Source: Holothuria scabra (lineage: Eukaryota > Echinodermata > Holothuroidea > Aspidochirotida > Holothuriidae). From it: a DNA stretch of 64,000 nucleotides. Location: contig CM074179.1 in the NCBI GenBank assembly GCA_037179385.1, positions 32,369,903 through 32,433,902 of the forward strand, given 5' to 3'. A model generated the notes under the pieces. It had not been told where the DNA came from, did no database searches, and saw only the letters and a program-made list of their open reading frames with translations. Numbering within the stretch: position 1 is the first letter of the stretch; each line of letters opens with the position of its first letter. Below are positions 47,823-59,262 of this stretch, one piece after another. A program made the translations under genes and the position numbers.

Positions 47823-50800
47823 TCTGAATACTATGGAAACGTTAAGGTGCCGTCAAATTACAAACTTAGATCCAATATTATCTTAACATTTTGCAACAAA
47901 ATGATGAAATATTCACTTATTATCGTAACATTTTGCAGTTAAGTGATGAATTACAAACTTACCATATTTCAGCAATTCAACATTTTGCAGAAAATTGATG
48001 AATTACCTACTTATCACAAGTAATCAATTCAACATTTTGCAAAAAAATGATGAATCACAGACTTAACGGATTTCGACAATTCGCCATTTTGCAGATAAGT
48101 GTTTAGTTCCACATTTATCGGATCTCAACAATTAACCAATTTGCAGAAAAATCACGAATTCCACACTTACCAGATGTTAGCAAATCAACATTTTGCAGAA
48201 AACTGATAAATTACTCAGTTATTGGATCGAAGCAATTCAACATTTTGCAGAAAAATATTAAATTACACATATTAAAGATCTCACCAATTCTACATTTTGC
48301 AGAAAATTGATGAATTACACAGTTAATGGATCTTAGCAATTCTAAATTTTGCAGAAAATTGATGAATTATAGACCTAACGGATTTCGACAATTCACCATT
48401 TTGCAGATAAATGTTTAATTACACATTTATCGGATCTCAACAATTAACCAATTTGCAGAAAAATCACGAATTCCACACTTACCAGATTTTAGCAAATCAA
48501 CATTTTGCAGAATACTGATGAATTATTCAGTTATTGGATCTAAGCAATTCAACATTTTGCAGAAAAATATTAAATTACACATTTCAAATATCTCACCAAT
48601 TCTACATTTTGCAGAAAGTTGATGAATTATCGAATCTTAACAATTTAACAATTCGCAGAAAAATGACGAATTACGAACCTGCTTAAGATTCTATTTCCGC
48701 ATTTTAAAGAGGTAGAATTAAGTGTGCTGTCATTGAAACTTATCAATTACACGTTTTCATACCGAAACATTTTTGTGTATCTGTGTGTTAGGGGCAATCC
48801 GACCTCCTGAGGCGGGGGGGGGGGGGGGGCGTAAAACTTGCAAAGAGCCCATTTGGGGTTGTGGCAATCCCCTCTTGTAATGCTACTGGTTTGATATGTG
48901 TAAAAGGTGAAGTAGCATTTCAGACTCTACAATTAAATCGCTTTCTTTCCATTCTCTGCTATCTTCTCAAAAGGACCCCTTATAATTACTTGTTTTCGTT
49001 GTTATTGGGACGTTAATGTCAGCAAGGTCTTAACACCCTAAAAATTCAACACAACAGTTACAAATCTAAAGTTTGTTAGAGTTTTCACTTAAAATCTGTA
49101 CTAATCCTGGCTTGGTTTAAGACAAAAACAACAACTGGCATTTAATTATCCTTTTTGAAGCAGGATTCCTGAACCTACTTGTACCCCATTAATTCTTTAA
49201 GGCCGAACCATCGAGCAAAATTTCGTTTACAAAGTGCAGTCAACGATTATCACCTCATTTAATTCGGACTAGTTTAAAGGAAGAACTAAAAGATAACAAC
49301 CTTTAAACACGTAAAGCGTACAGGTATGAAGCTGTTTTCGACAGAAGGGTGGAGAGGGAAGCTGAAAGGTTTTCTTCGGACAACATTTATTGCCACGGGT
49401 CTAAAGAAAGAGGGGCGTCGATTTGATCCTCAAAGGTGGGGGAGGGGGAAATCTGGCCTACATTTTTCTCCTTCCCTGGTAAGGTATCAACATGTTCGTA
49501 GCTAGACATTTTTACGAAAAGGGGGATGGGCAAACATCCAAATTTTACGATTTTTTAAGTGTGAACACCACTGTACTAGGGACGTACTTTGTGACGCGCG
49601 AAGCGCGCTGAAATTTTTACCCTTTTTCCAATATATAAAAATATGGAGCTTGCGTTGCAGAAAAGTTCGTCGGAGAGCCTCATTTCGTAGGCTTTGGATG
49701 ACATTATGTAGCAACAACGATCTTTGTTCGCCCCTCAATCTCAGATTTGTCAACAGGAAATACAAATTCTTCAGTAATCCCCCAAATTAATTTTTCATGT
49801 CTAGGGCTTATATTGGGTTAAATTTGGAATTCTATGGAAGAAAATTTATGAAAAGCACTGTAGTTACCTTTGTTAGATTTAGTTAATGATCTGGTGTCAC
49901 ATATAGCAAATTTCCGATTTCGTCACTTCAAGAGCTCGGAAAAGTTTACCAAACTGAAGGTATGAGTGAGCCCTTCTGCTTGGGAATTGCAGTTTGCGGC
50001 ACGCGAAGCGCCTGGGAAATTTTGCCTTTTTGAAACAAATAATAACGAATAAGGAGCTTTTATTGAAGGTAATTGGGAGTTTCGTAATTTCATGAGTTGT
50101 CAATCCACACAGTAGACTGGTTTCACAAATGGCAAATTTCCGAATTCTTCATTTTTCAGAGCAACCTTCCCCCCTGTAGCTACGCCCATTGGCGGCGCTA
50201 CGGGGGGGGGGGGAGGGGCATTTCCACATCAAATTCTTTCCTTTCCCCCAGTTGCTCCCCCAAGTAAAACTGATGGAATGGAAGTGCATGTGGCCTATGA
50301 GTGTGTGTGTTGGGGGTGAGAGTGCACTGGCTCCTGGGTGAACGTGCAATTGAAACTGACGAAAATTTTTCTAATTACATGCTCTTGAAGTAGGCCTACA
50401 TCATCCTTCCGGGTTAGGGTAAGGTGTTTCCAATCTACATGTGGTACGCATATCACTTATGATATAAAGTTGCCTTGCCTTGGCAGTTCGCGGTTTGGTA
50501 CATAGCGTGCTTCTTTTATTTTTCTATTGTTTCTTATTCTCCCTCATACATCCATAAATTATTTATGTAGGTTGCACGCCAATTGATAATTGCGTTCTGC
50601 TTAGATGGTGTCATTACAGCTTAACACTACTTCAACCCTTTGCCCATCCACAGCACCCCACCCAAATGAAAAAGTCTGGTTTAGCCACTGACTAGTATAG
50701 TGGTACTCGGCGGCACCGCGCAAATATAATGATACTCTCAAAGAAAAAAAAAGTTGTCAACCTTGGAGTTAGATCAACCGAAAAATCAAATAATATACCT

Positions 50801-53800
50801 CTCCTGTGACAAAATTTTTCACCCAGAAATATGGTACAACCCCAGAGCTTTCGGGGCGTTGCCCCCTGGGCCCCACCGGGACTTTGCCACCGGACCCTAC
50901 CAGGGGCCCTAAGGCGGGCCCCTGGACCCCACCCGCAAGACCTCGCGCTTTGCGCTCGGTTTCGCCCTGGGCGCGAAAATCTTTGCTCCCGGCATTTTCC
51001 TTTGCCCTCAGTCCCCCCCCCCCTCAATTTGACATTCTGGCGCCGCCGCTGGTTACGCCACTGGGTGCCTGAGAGAAGGGGTCCAAATCCAAAATGGTGC
51101 TAAATATTTCAATATTTTGAGTTACTAGGAAACTTCAAAGTCTTAAAAACATGATCTTGATGGTGTGGGTAATTACTTCAACGGACTATACAGTCGATGT
51201 GAATTTACCGGGTGTACTATAAGTGAATAGAATCACAACGAAAATTGTGATAGTTTGCGAAGGATTTTTGCAAAAGTTTAATAGTGTAGAAAAATTTTAA
51301 AAGAAGGTTAGATAAATTCATGAACTGATGGAAAGCACACTTCAGTCTACTGCGGGAAAATCACAGATCGATGGGGGAGGGGGTGGTACCCACTGGTGCT
51401 ACTGAGACACCGTTGCATAGGCCTACCGGTGTAAGATTGCTGATACAAAAAAAAATTAAAATATGTCCTTTCGAACGACACCTCATCATACACTATCTAC
51501 AGACAGAGGATGGAGGTGTACCTCTATTCCAGATTGACGTCTCTAATATAGCAAACATCAGTGTGATTTTTCTTCTCTGATAATGATCTAAGTACGAAAT
51601 GGTCGAATCGTCATACGAATGTGTGATGTGCGCGTGTTGAAATTAATTTGCATTAGAAATCATTTATTTTTTGAAAAAGTTGCATGCAGACTGTGCACCG
51701 AGGCATTTTCAGTTTCCCTAAAATGTGTTTGCCAATTTCAGCCTGCCAGGCTGGTTATTCACTAAAGGTTACAGATTTCATTAAAACATAGAAGTCGACG
51801 ATTCCTCTTCTTCAAATTCCTAAATGTCGTGCTCCTTCATAACCACATCTGCTGCCCTATGCACACAATCAATCGACATAATCATTGAGATCGATGAATA
51901 ATGTATGTTTGATATGCAAGTGAAAAAGGAACATCAATGAGACTGCAAGCGCCCGAAAATTTTGGGGATTTGTAAAGTAAACATGTTGAATTATTGATAC
52001 AGAAAATCGATCGTAATCGGCAGAGCACACCTTTCATAACCTATATGTATATATTTTTGGGTTGTATCTAACTTTTAAGTTTCAGGTCACAAAAGAAGCG
52101 GGGGGAGGGGGACTTTAACGTTAGTGTCCCCTCCACTCAAAAAAGTGGGGGGACATGTCCCCCTGTTCCCCACAAATCGACGCCCATGGTAGCGAGAGGG
52201 AGTATCCCCTTTCTTTTTTGAAAAAATTAATAATATTTGATTGTCCCCAAATGTAATGTAGTGAAATATATTATTAGGTAATATTTATAGGGAAATTACA
52301 ATAATTTTTTTTTACATTTTTTCAAAAAGGAAATATTAAGGGGTATTCAATCTAAAATAGTGCGAAAGCATACTTCCGCCACAACATTTCGACTAAGGGA
52401 TTTTAACAATAATTTAAAAATATAAATTTTACAGTAAATAATGTCATATGACGTCCCGGATTTTACAGTGAATAATCACTTTTACTCTAAGTAAAAATTG
52501 TAAGTGCTAGTTTCAAAATGTGACATTTCTATTTAGATGTATGTAGTCATTTCATATTTGCACTATTTTTCATATTATTCTCACTCGAGAGGTGCCATTT
52601 CCGACCATCTGAAGGGTTTGTAAAGTCAAAAATTTTCTTGTACCCTCCGCGCCAACTAATGGTGGCGCTCCTCTTAGATAGTCGTGCTGCCTGCTTGGAG
52701 TTTTCCCAGTAACTGAAAATATTGAAACATTTACAACCATTTTGCATTTGCCCCCCCCCCCTCTCTTAGACACCCAGTGGCGTAGCTACAGGAGGCAGGT
52801 GGCTCTGAAAAATGAAGAATTCGGAAACTTGCTATTTGTGAAACCAGTCTACTGTGTAGTTTGACAACTCATGAAATTACGAAACTCCAAAATCTCTCCA
52901 ATAAAAGCTCCTTATTCGTTATTATTATTTGTTTCAAAAAGGCAAAATTTTCCAGGCACTTCGCATGCCGCAAATCGCAATTCCTAAGCAGAAGGGCTCA
53001 CTCATACCTTCAGTCTGGTCAAATTTTCCGAGCTATTGAAGTGAAAAAAAACGGAAATTTGCTCTATGTGACACCAGATCATCAACTAACAAAGGTAACT
53101 ACAGTGCTTTTCATAAATTTTCTTCCATAGAATTCCAAATTTTCCCCAATATAAGCCCTTGACATGAAAAATTAATTTGGGGGATTACTGAAGAATTTGT
53201 ATTTCCTGTTGGCAAATCTGAGATTGAGGGGCGAACAAAGATCGTTGTTGCTACATAATGTTATCCAAAGCCTACGAAATGAGGCTCTCCGACGAACTTT
53301 TCTGCAACGCAAGCTCCATATTTTTATATATTGGAAAAAGGGTAAAAATTTCAGCGCGCTTCGCGCGTCACAAAGTACGTCCCTAGTACAGTGGTGTTCA
53401 CACTTAAAAAATCGTAAAATTTGGATGTTTGCCCATCCCCCTTTTCGTAAAAATGTCTAGCTACGAACATGTTGATACCTTACCAGGGAAGGAGAAAAAT
53501 GTAGGCCAGATTTCCCCCTCCCCCACCTTTGAGGATCAAATCGACGCCCCTCTTTCTTTAGACCCGTGGCAATAAATGTTGTCCGAAGAAAACCTTTCAG
53601 CTTCCCTCTCCACCCTTCTGTCGAAAACAGCTTCATACCTGTACGCTTTACGTGTTTAAAGGTTGTTATCTTTTAGTTCTTCCTTTAAACTAGTCCGAAT
53701 TAAATGAGGTGATAATCGTTGACTGCACTTTGTAAACGAAATTTTGCTCGATGGTTCGGCCTTAAAGAATTAATGGGGTACAAGTAGGTTCAGGAATCCT

Positions 53801-54820
53801 GCTTCAAAAAGGATAATTAAATGCCAGTTGTTGTTTTTGTCTTAAACCAAGCCCGGATTAGTACAGCCTTTAAGTGAAAACTATAACAAACTTTAGATTT
53901 GTAACTGTTGTGTTGAATTTTTAGGGTGTTTAGACCTTGCTGACATCAACGTCCCAATAAAAACGAAAACAAGTAATATAGGGGTCCTTTTGAGAAGATA
54001 GCACAGAATGGAAAGAAAGCGATTTAATTGTAGAGGCTGATATGCTACTTCACCTTTTACACATATCAAACCAGTAGCATTACAAGAGGGGATTGCCACA
54101 ACCCCAAATGGGCTCTTTGCAAGTTTTACGCCCCCCCCCCCTCCCCGCCTCAAGAGGTCGGATTGCCCCTAACACACAGATACACAAAAATGTTTCGGTA
54201 TGAAAACGTGTAATTGATAAGTTTCAATGACAGCACACTTAATTCTACCTCTTTAAAATGTGGAAATAGAATCTTAAGCAGGTTCGTAATTCGTCATTTT
54301 TCTGCGAATTGTTAAATTGTTAAGATCCGATAATTCATCAACTTTGTGCAAAATGTAGAATTGGTGAGATATTTGAAATGTGTAATTTAATATTTTTCTG
54401 CAAAATGTTGAATTGCTTAGATCCAATAACTGAGTAATTCATCAGTATTCTGCAAAATGTTGATTTGCTAACATCTGGTAAGTGTGGAATTCGTGATTTT
54501 TCTGCAAATTGGTTAATTGTTGAGATCCGATAAATGTGTAATTAAACATTTATCTGCAAAATGGCGAATTGTCGAAATCCGTTAAGTCTGTGATTCATTA
54601 ATTTTTTGCAAAATGTTGAATTGATTACTTGTGATAAGTAGGTAATTCATCAATTTTCTGCAAAATGTTGAATTGCTGAAATATGGTAAGTTTGTAATTC
54701 ATCACTTAACTGCAAAATGTTACGATAATAAGTGAATATTTCATCATTTTGTTGCAAAATGTTAAGATAATATAGGATCTAAGTTTGTAATTTGACGGCA
54801 CCTTAACGTTTCCATAGAAT
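47823..54820. repeat. Fold-back unit U3 (~7.0 kb), core inverted
   Basis: The left arm 47823-50183 (A2, C) is matched by the inverted right arm 52782-54820. The 2,598-bp core (50184-52781) runs D then B, the inverse of the B-then-D order in U1 and U2. The core edges are the same GTAGCTAC words (50176-50183; 52782-52789). No gene is recognised. Confidence 0.85.
50184..52781 (-). repeat. Core of U3, orientation 2
   Basis: On leaving the left arm the sequence reads GCCCATTGGCGGCGC, the D edge. Before the right arm it reads AGACACCCAGTGGC, the B edge. In U1 these edges are exchanged. Frames of 88-111 codons correspond to the D frames of the other units and are unrecognised. Confidence 0.8.
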
Positions 54821-54829
54821 ACTGCCGTT

Positions 54830-55245
54830 TTGACGAGGTGATCTAACTCAGCAAGATGACAATTTTTCGAATTTTGTCATTTTGTCGAGAAGATCTGATT
54901 CGCCAATATGACATTTTTCTAAATTTTGCCATTTTGACGAGATGTTCAAACTCGCCAAAATGACAATCTTTTGAATTTTGCCATTTTGACGATATGATTT
55001 CATTCGGCAAACTGACAATTTTCTGAATTTTGCAATTTTGACGAGATGTTCTAACTGAGAAAAATGACACTTATCTGAATTTTGTCATTTTGTCGACATT
55101 TTTTAACTCGACAAAATGACAACTTTCGCAATTTTTACGTTTTGACAAGTTAATTAAAACGCCAAATTTCGGTTTTTTGTCATTTTGAAGACTTAATTTT
55201 GGTCGTCAAAATGTCAGTTCTACGAAAATTGTCATTTTGCTAAGA
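54830..55245. repeat. Subterminal array A1 (right, inverse)
   Basis: About eight units of 'gccattttgacgagatg' and 'aaaatgacaattttctgaat' in the opposite sense to 28325-28600. A frame of 75 codons through it is an artefact. Confidence 0.8.
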
Positions 55246-55250
55246 GAGTT

Positions 55251-55286
55251 TTTTTTTCTTTTGCATGTCCCTTCTACGCTTCCGTA
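55251..55286. repeat. Right terminal inverted repeat of the 27-kb element
   Basis: Ends CCCTTCTACGCTTCCGTA, the inverse of 28278 onward, and is followed by TGAAGC at 55287-55292. Confidence 0.85.
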
Positions 55287-55292
55287 TGAAGC

Positions 55293-55490
55293 TGAACCAA
55301 TTGAGAACTTCTGTGGACTACTACAAAAATTATAGTTTGGCGTGAAAGGATTGGCACTTTAAGCCTACTAACATGGAATTTAGTGACTGAACTGTTGATT
55401 TACTGCACAAGTAATATTTGGAGAGCTAAAAGACATTCTTCAACACTCATTGACCTCTCAGACCCTACCCTGTCTTATTATTCTTCTTCA
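55293..55490 (+). repeat. Dispersed repeat R1, right half of the interrupted copy
   Basis: It matches 4270-4440: 'ttctgtggactactacaaaa', then 'ttatagtttggcgtgaaagg', against 'ttctgttgactactacaaaa' and 'ctgtagtttctg'. Joined in order with 28020-28271 it reproduces one R1 copy. Confidence 0.65.
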
Positions 55491-55499
55491 GACTTTGGT

Positions 55500-56285
55500 G
55501 CTGAATTTTACACTGTTGTCTTAAAAACATAATAATTATGGTATATTAACCAGTTAACTAGATAGTGACGGAATAAGTGCATGGTAGTGCGACAGAGGGA
55601 AAGGTAGTTAAGCTTGGAGCGATGTTACCTAGGAACAGGAAGTCTGGGGCTCAATATCCGAGTCACAATAAGAGTGGGGCCTGTTGGGGAATTAAATAGT
55701 CCGGAGCTTCGGATTGGAGTTTCCTAAAAAAAAATGCTACCTTTAGCATAGCAGCAGCAGTTGCGCGTAGCGTAAGAATTTTTAGAACCGTTGGCTAGAA
55801 ATACATCTAAATAAAGCTGAAAATGTGATGATTTGTGCAAATAGTCATGAAAATTTTCGTGGCCCGGGGAAGGGGATATATGTTGCCATGGCCGTACGGG
55901 ACTCTTTCTCTCAAGGGGCGGGGAAGTTTTGACGAATCTATGCCCGACTGAGGCACCGACGACTGCCCGATTCAGCAAGGCCATGGCCAATTGGGGTGTG
56001 GGGGTGCAGCCCCAATGCCCCGTCCCTTACGGTCATGCATGTTGCATTATATTGCATTATTTCCCCACCCTTTTCATGGGGGATATATGCCCTAGGATTC
56101 CATCCCTGCTTAAAATGGGTCCCCCTTCTTGGTAATTACTATACCGCAATCAGCCATATACTAGTATGTTCTAGTCTTTCAACGGAAGAGAGTTCAAACA
56201 AATAATCGCTGTCCTGACTGAAAGCGACATTTAATCGAGAAAGGGCAGGGAGTGAGGGGGGGGGGGGGTAGAGTGAGAAGTCACC
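55500..56285. other. Non-coding intron sequence with a CCGTAAGGGA repeat
   Basis: The segment 55870-56040 is GC-richer and ends 'ccccgtcccttacggtcatg', inversely similar to 47605-47700. Frames of 67-88 codons here have no known domain. Confidence 0.4.
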
Positions 56286-56288
56286 TAC

Positions 56289-56355
56289 CTTGGCACCCAT
56301 CAAGTTAATGAATCCGTACACAGCAGCAGTTGCGTTGGTCACGATAGATCCGCCC
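56289..56355 (-). CDS. Short-chain dehydrogenase/reductase, GSIV-strand exon
   Basis: A 67-bp exon. The acceptor is 'gtctttccag' and the donor 'gtaggtga'. Its first base completes a Gly codon split with the exon at 58666-58736, and then GGSIVTNATAAVYGFINL is read. In classical SDRs this strand reads GSIVNxSS and ends in the catalytic Ser. Here TNAT stands in its place, and 17 residues instead of about 12 separate that Thr from the catalytic Tyr in the next exon. The protein may thus be an atypical SDR, or the alignment at this loop differs. It ends in phase 0 and continues in the exon at 27719-27853. Confidence 0.85.
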
Positions 56356-56359
56356 CTGG

Positions 56360-57110
56360 AAAGACAATCATCTTTTTGAGCACACTGTATAGGCCTACCG
56401 ATATGCTAAAATGCACAATAATTTATTACGATAAACGAAAGAGATAGCAGAGATGATGGGCTCTAATTCAATCAAATTTGATGCAATCCATGAAAATACC
56501 TTTGCAAAATCAAATGCATGCTTTGAAGTGGCTCATTGAGTTGATATCAATAACTTAATGAGAGTGGTAAAGGGTCTCTACCACATGAAAATGCTTACAG
56601 TTAGCATAATGAGTCAAGTTTCATATCCAATAGTTACTGAAAAAGTTAAAATTTTGAATTTTGTGGAGTCCTGACTTGAAACGGGTTTGTGCATAATTTG
56701 AAAAAGTGTCAGGTCACACATTTTTAAAAATCGAATTGAGCTGTTGAATACTCACTCATAAAACAGTTATTTGTAAGTAGGATATGGAGGCTGTCTTAGT
56801 TGGACCATTTGTCATTAGTATGTGAAGAAAATTTAACAGGTTTGGAAAAAAGTGTTGAATTCATGATTCAACTCAATGAGCCGCTTTTAGACAATGTTGC
56901 CACATTGGCACTTAAACACAATTATATTCGTCACACCAACCAGGAAATGAATTGTCTGTAGGGGTCGCGATCTTAGGTCCGTCACAATTGGTTTTCCTCT
57001 TTGTTATCACATACAAAATATGCAAAGTACCGGTAGCTCATTTCACACAGCATGCACATGAAGTGTGTTTAAAACACATTAAGGCCTTTTTAGTTCACCA
57101 GGATCCCGCG
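56360..57110. other. Intron sequence, nothing recognised
   Basis: Part of the SDR intron 56356-58665. AT-rich without clear repeats. The words around 56460-56870 have inverse partners near 61500-61830 ('atgagagtggtaaaggt' against 'cctttaccactctcat'), so these may be two copies of one dispersed repeat. Confidence 0.4.
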
Positions 57111-57112
57111 AT

Positions 57113-57355
57113 CCTATAGACAAATCCGAGCAACGGTGCATGAAGACGCCCTTCAGTGGTGGTCAGTCCTCCAGCCTTAAGTCGTTCTAATTTTTTGTCA
57201 ACATGCTATGCTAAGCTCTCACATTCATGTGACATTGAGGGAATCAAGAGATATTTTAGTTTTCATTCATCCATGATACATTTAAGGAAAGAATCAAAAA
57301 GATTAAAACTGACGGAGAGCAGCTTTGGCCGACATAATCAGACCGTTACTTGATT
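57113..57355. repeat. Decayed relative of the TATAGACGAATCCG MITE
   Basis: Starts 'ctatagacaaatccgagc' and contains 'ttcagtggtggtcagtcc' and 'gattaaaactgacgg'. These correspond to words in 20684-20942. The right end is not well preserved. Confidence 0.4.
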
Positions 57356-57364
57356 GTTGGATAC

Positions 57365-57560
57365 GTCTACAACGTGTTTTGCAATTAAAAACTTATTTTT
57401 CCCTCCACTTTGTAAACACGTTTAAATTATATATATATGTTTAGCGTTTAAAACGGCTCGTTTAGGCCAAAGGGTGTTTAGCGGCTTAACACTTTTACAA
57501 CAGGAAAAGGTGTTTAGAAAAGCGTTTAATTAATAAACACCTTTGTAAAGTGCATATAAC
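57365..57560. repeat. TTTAG/CTAAAC dispersed repeat, copy 4
   Basis: Contains 'acacgtttaaat', 'tgtttagcgtttaaaacgg', 'gtgtttagcggctta' and 'gcgtttaattaataaacacc'. The edges are near-inverse ('ctacaacgtgtttt', 'cctttgtaaagtg'). Confidence 0.45.
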
Positions 57561-57564
57561 TGTA

Positions 57565-58660
57565 TAACGAAACCTGGTGTTGATTGTCAGTGGCTAAAGG
57601 ATTATTTGCATAAAAATCTTTTATAGAAATACAATCTTATTATCTCCTCCTAATAACTAATGGACATAACAACAAAACATAAAGTAGATGTTGTCTAGAT
57701 ACCTTGAAACCAACTCCTAGATAAACAGCATTACATGTACAGGGTCTCCACCCCTACTTAAATACGGGTATTACTAACTGCAAATATACACTCGGTTGGG
57801 TCAATTTGACCCAAAATGGGTAACGAGCAAACCTACTCAACTGTTTGTTGTCAAATCATTACTCCTCTGAGAATTCAATTGACCCGGATATTAGGTTCAA
57901 AATTGACTAAAAATGTTGTTTAAGTTCTCTCGTCACGTGCCCCAGGTGTGTTTAGAGTGAACCGACAGTGTTCATGTGTGGCTGTAGTGTTATACTGAAT
58001 TACTACAATATAAGGGAGAAAGCGATTTACTGTGTAAAGTTTCGTTCACACCAAAGCCAAAAATGAATGTGTTGAGAATCTTTGACGAGACTTGTATCCC
58101 AACGCAAAAGGGAACCATTTCAATAAGCCAGTTCGGTAATTCGTTTTGGTGGCTGTGCACATGCGCACATCATCCAAATCGTCGGGATAAACAAACCAAT
58201 CCCGCACCTACAACACGTATTCCAAAATTTGAGTTAACATAAAAATCTGGTAAAATCATTCTCCCTTAATCCAACCATAACGTAAGGAGGGGTTTCTCAA
58301 CTGTGAATTTGTGCAATGGAATGTGTCTCAATTCTCTTCTTAGTGTAAAAAATTGTATTTTGACCTGCCGCTAAGTAGCACTGAGACCCCTATCTTCGTT
58401 CAACTTGGGCAGATACTTAGAAAGTGTTGTATGCACGTACTGACGAAAACAAGGGAATGCTGTACGCTACGTGCTGAACGCGGTTTGTATATCCCACTCT
58501 GTGTCCCACAATTCAATGCGGCAACGAATTACCGAACGAGCTTATTGAAGTGACAGTTCCCCAATAATCATCCTGGAGAAAATTCCGTGTCCCACCCGCA
58601 AAACTTTGCAGATGCTGAGCTTGGTGTGAACACGCATAGCCTTTACCTTAGTTGGCGTAA
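57565..58660. other. Intron sequence, nothing recognised
   Basis: No exon of the SDR gene or other feature was recognised here. A 66-codon plus-strand frame at 58353 has no known motif. Confidence 0.4.
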
Positions 58661-58665
58661 CTTAC

Positions 58666-58736
58666 CCTCTCTCAATGAAGTGTGGGATACACTCTTGTAT
58701 GAAATTAAAGTTTGATTTAACATTTGTACCAAATGC
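58666..58736 (-). CDS. Short-chain dehydrogenase/reductase, helix-4 exon
   Basis: A 71-bp exon with acceptor 'gtttttacag' and donor 'gtaagt'. It encodes AFGTNVKSNFNFIQECIPHF, then IER and two bases of a Gly codon completed by the next exon. The Asn in TNVKS occupies the position of the catalytic Asn of classical SDRs (the 'NV/NL' of helix 4). The 'IPHFIER-GGGSIV' junction matches the usual SDR order. It begins in phase 0 after the 24-bp exon at 61260-61283. Confidence 0.85.
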
Positions 58737-58849
58737 CTGTAAAAACAAAAACAAAAAATTTGCAATAAATATTTTAATTAATCCAACATAATTTGTCGCA
58801 TACACTATATTAGAATATCAATAGAGTAATGTCGACAATACATTTCAAA

Positions 58850-59262
58850 ATCCACTTTTAAAATCAAGAGTGAACATATTCACTCTTTAATAGAGTGAAA
58901 ACTGTGAATTCACTTCATAATGTACTTCACGAATAGTGAAATTCACTTCACGAATAGTGAAATTCACTCCACGAATAGTGAAATTCACTTCACGAATAGT
59001 GAAATTCTCTCCGCGAATAGTGAAATTCACTTAAAAAGGCGATGCTGTACTCTTGATGGAGTGTCCACAGGGATCACTCATAACAAGGAGGGATCATGCA
59101 GACACTCGTTAAAGAGTGAATTTTTACTCCTCTTAAAGTAAATTTCACTCTTCTTGGAGTGATTTTCACTATTCATGGGGTGAATTAACATTCTCATGGG
59201 GTGAATTCACACTTTTCACTCTACTAGAGAGAGAATATAAATGCACTCTTTTGCATTGGAGC
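58850..59262. repeat. Array of 'gaatagtgaaattcactt' (~21-bp units)
   Basis: Four or five near-perfect 21-bp units ('cacgaatagtgaaattcact') at 58926-59030. On both sides are looser inverse units ('agagtgaatttttactcc', 'gagtgattttcactattc'). The whole forms an imperfect inverted repeat and resembles the cluster at 2140-2255. A 73-codon frame through it is an artefact. Confidence 0.6.

Larger units (their letters stand above)
28278..55286. mobile_element. Giant non-autonomous IS3EU-type composite element (27 kb)
   Basis: The left end TACGGAAGCGTAGAAGGG continues with an imperfect match to the inverse right end for about 36 bases. The first 12 bases equal those of the 21856-25261 transposon. The 6-bp flanks agree at five positions. 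Order inside: TIR, array A1, unit U1 (28600-35890), U2 (35891-46880, with three later insertions), spacer S (46881-47822), U3 (47823-54820), inverse A1, inverse TIR. I find no transposase or other recognisable gene in 27 kb, so it would depend on a partner enzyme. It lies inside an SDR intron and splits an R1 copy. A chance pairing of two unrelated ends is possible, but the matching R1 halves outside argue against it. Confidence 0.8.
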
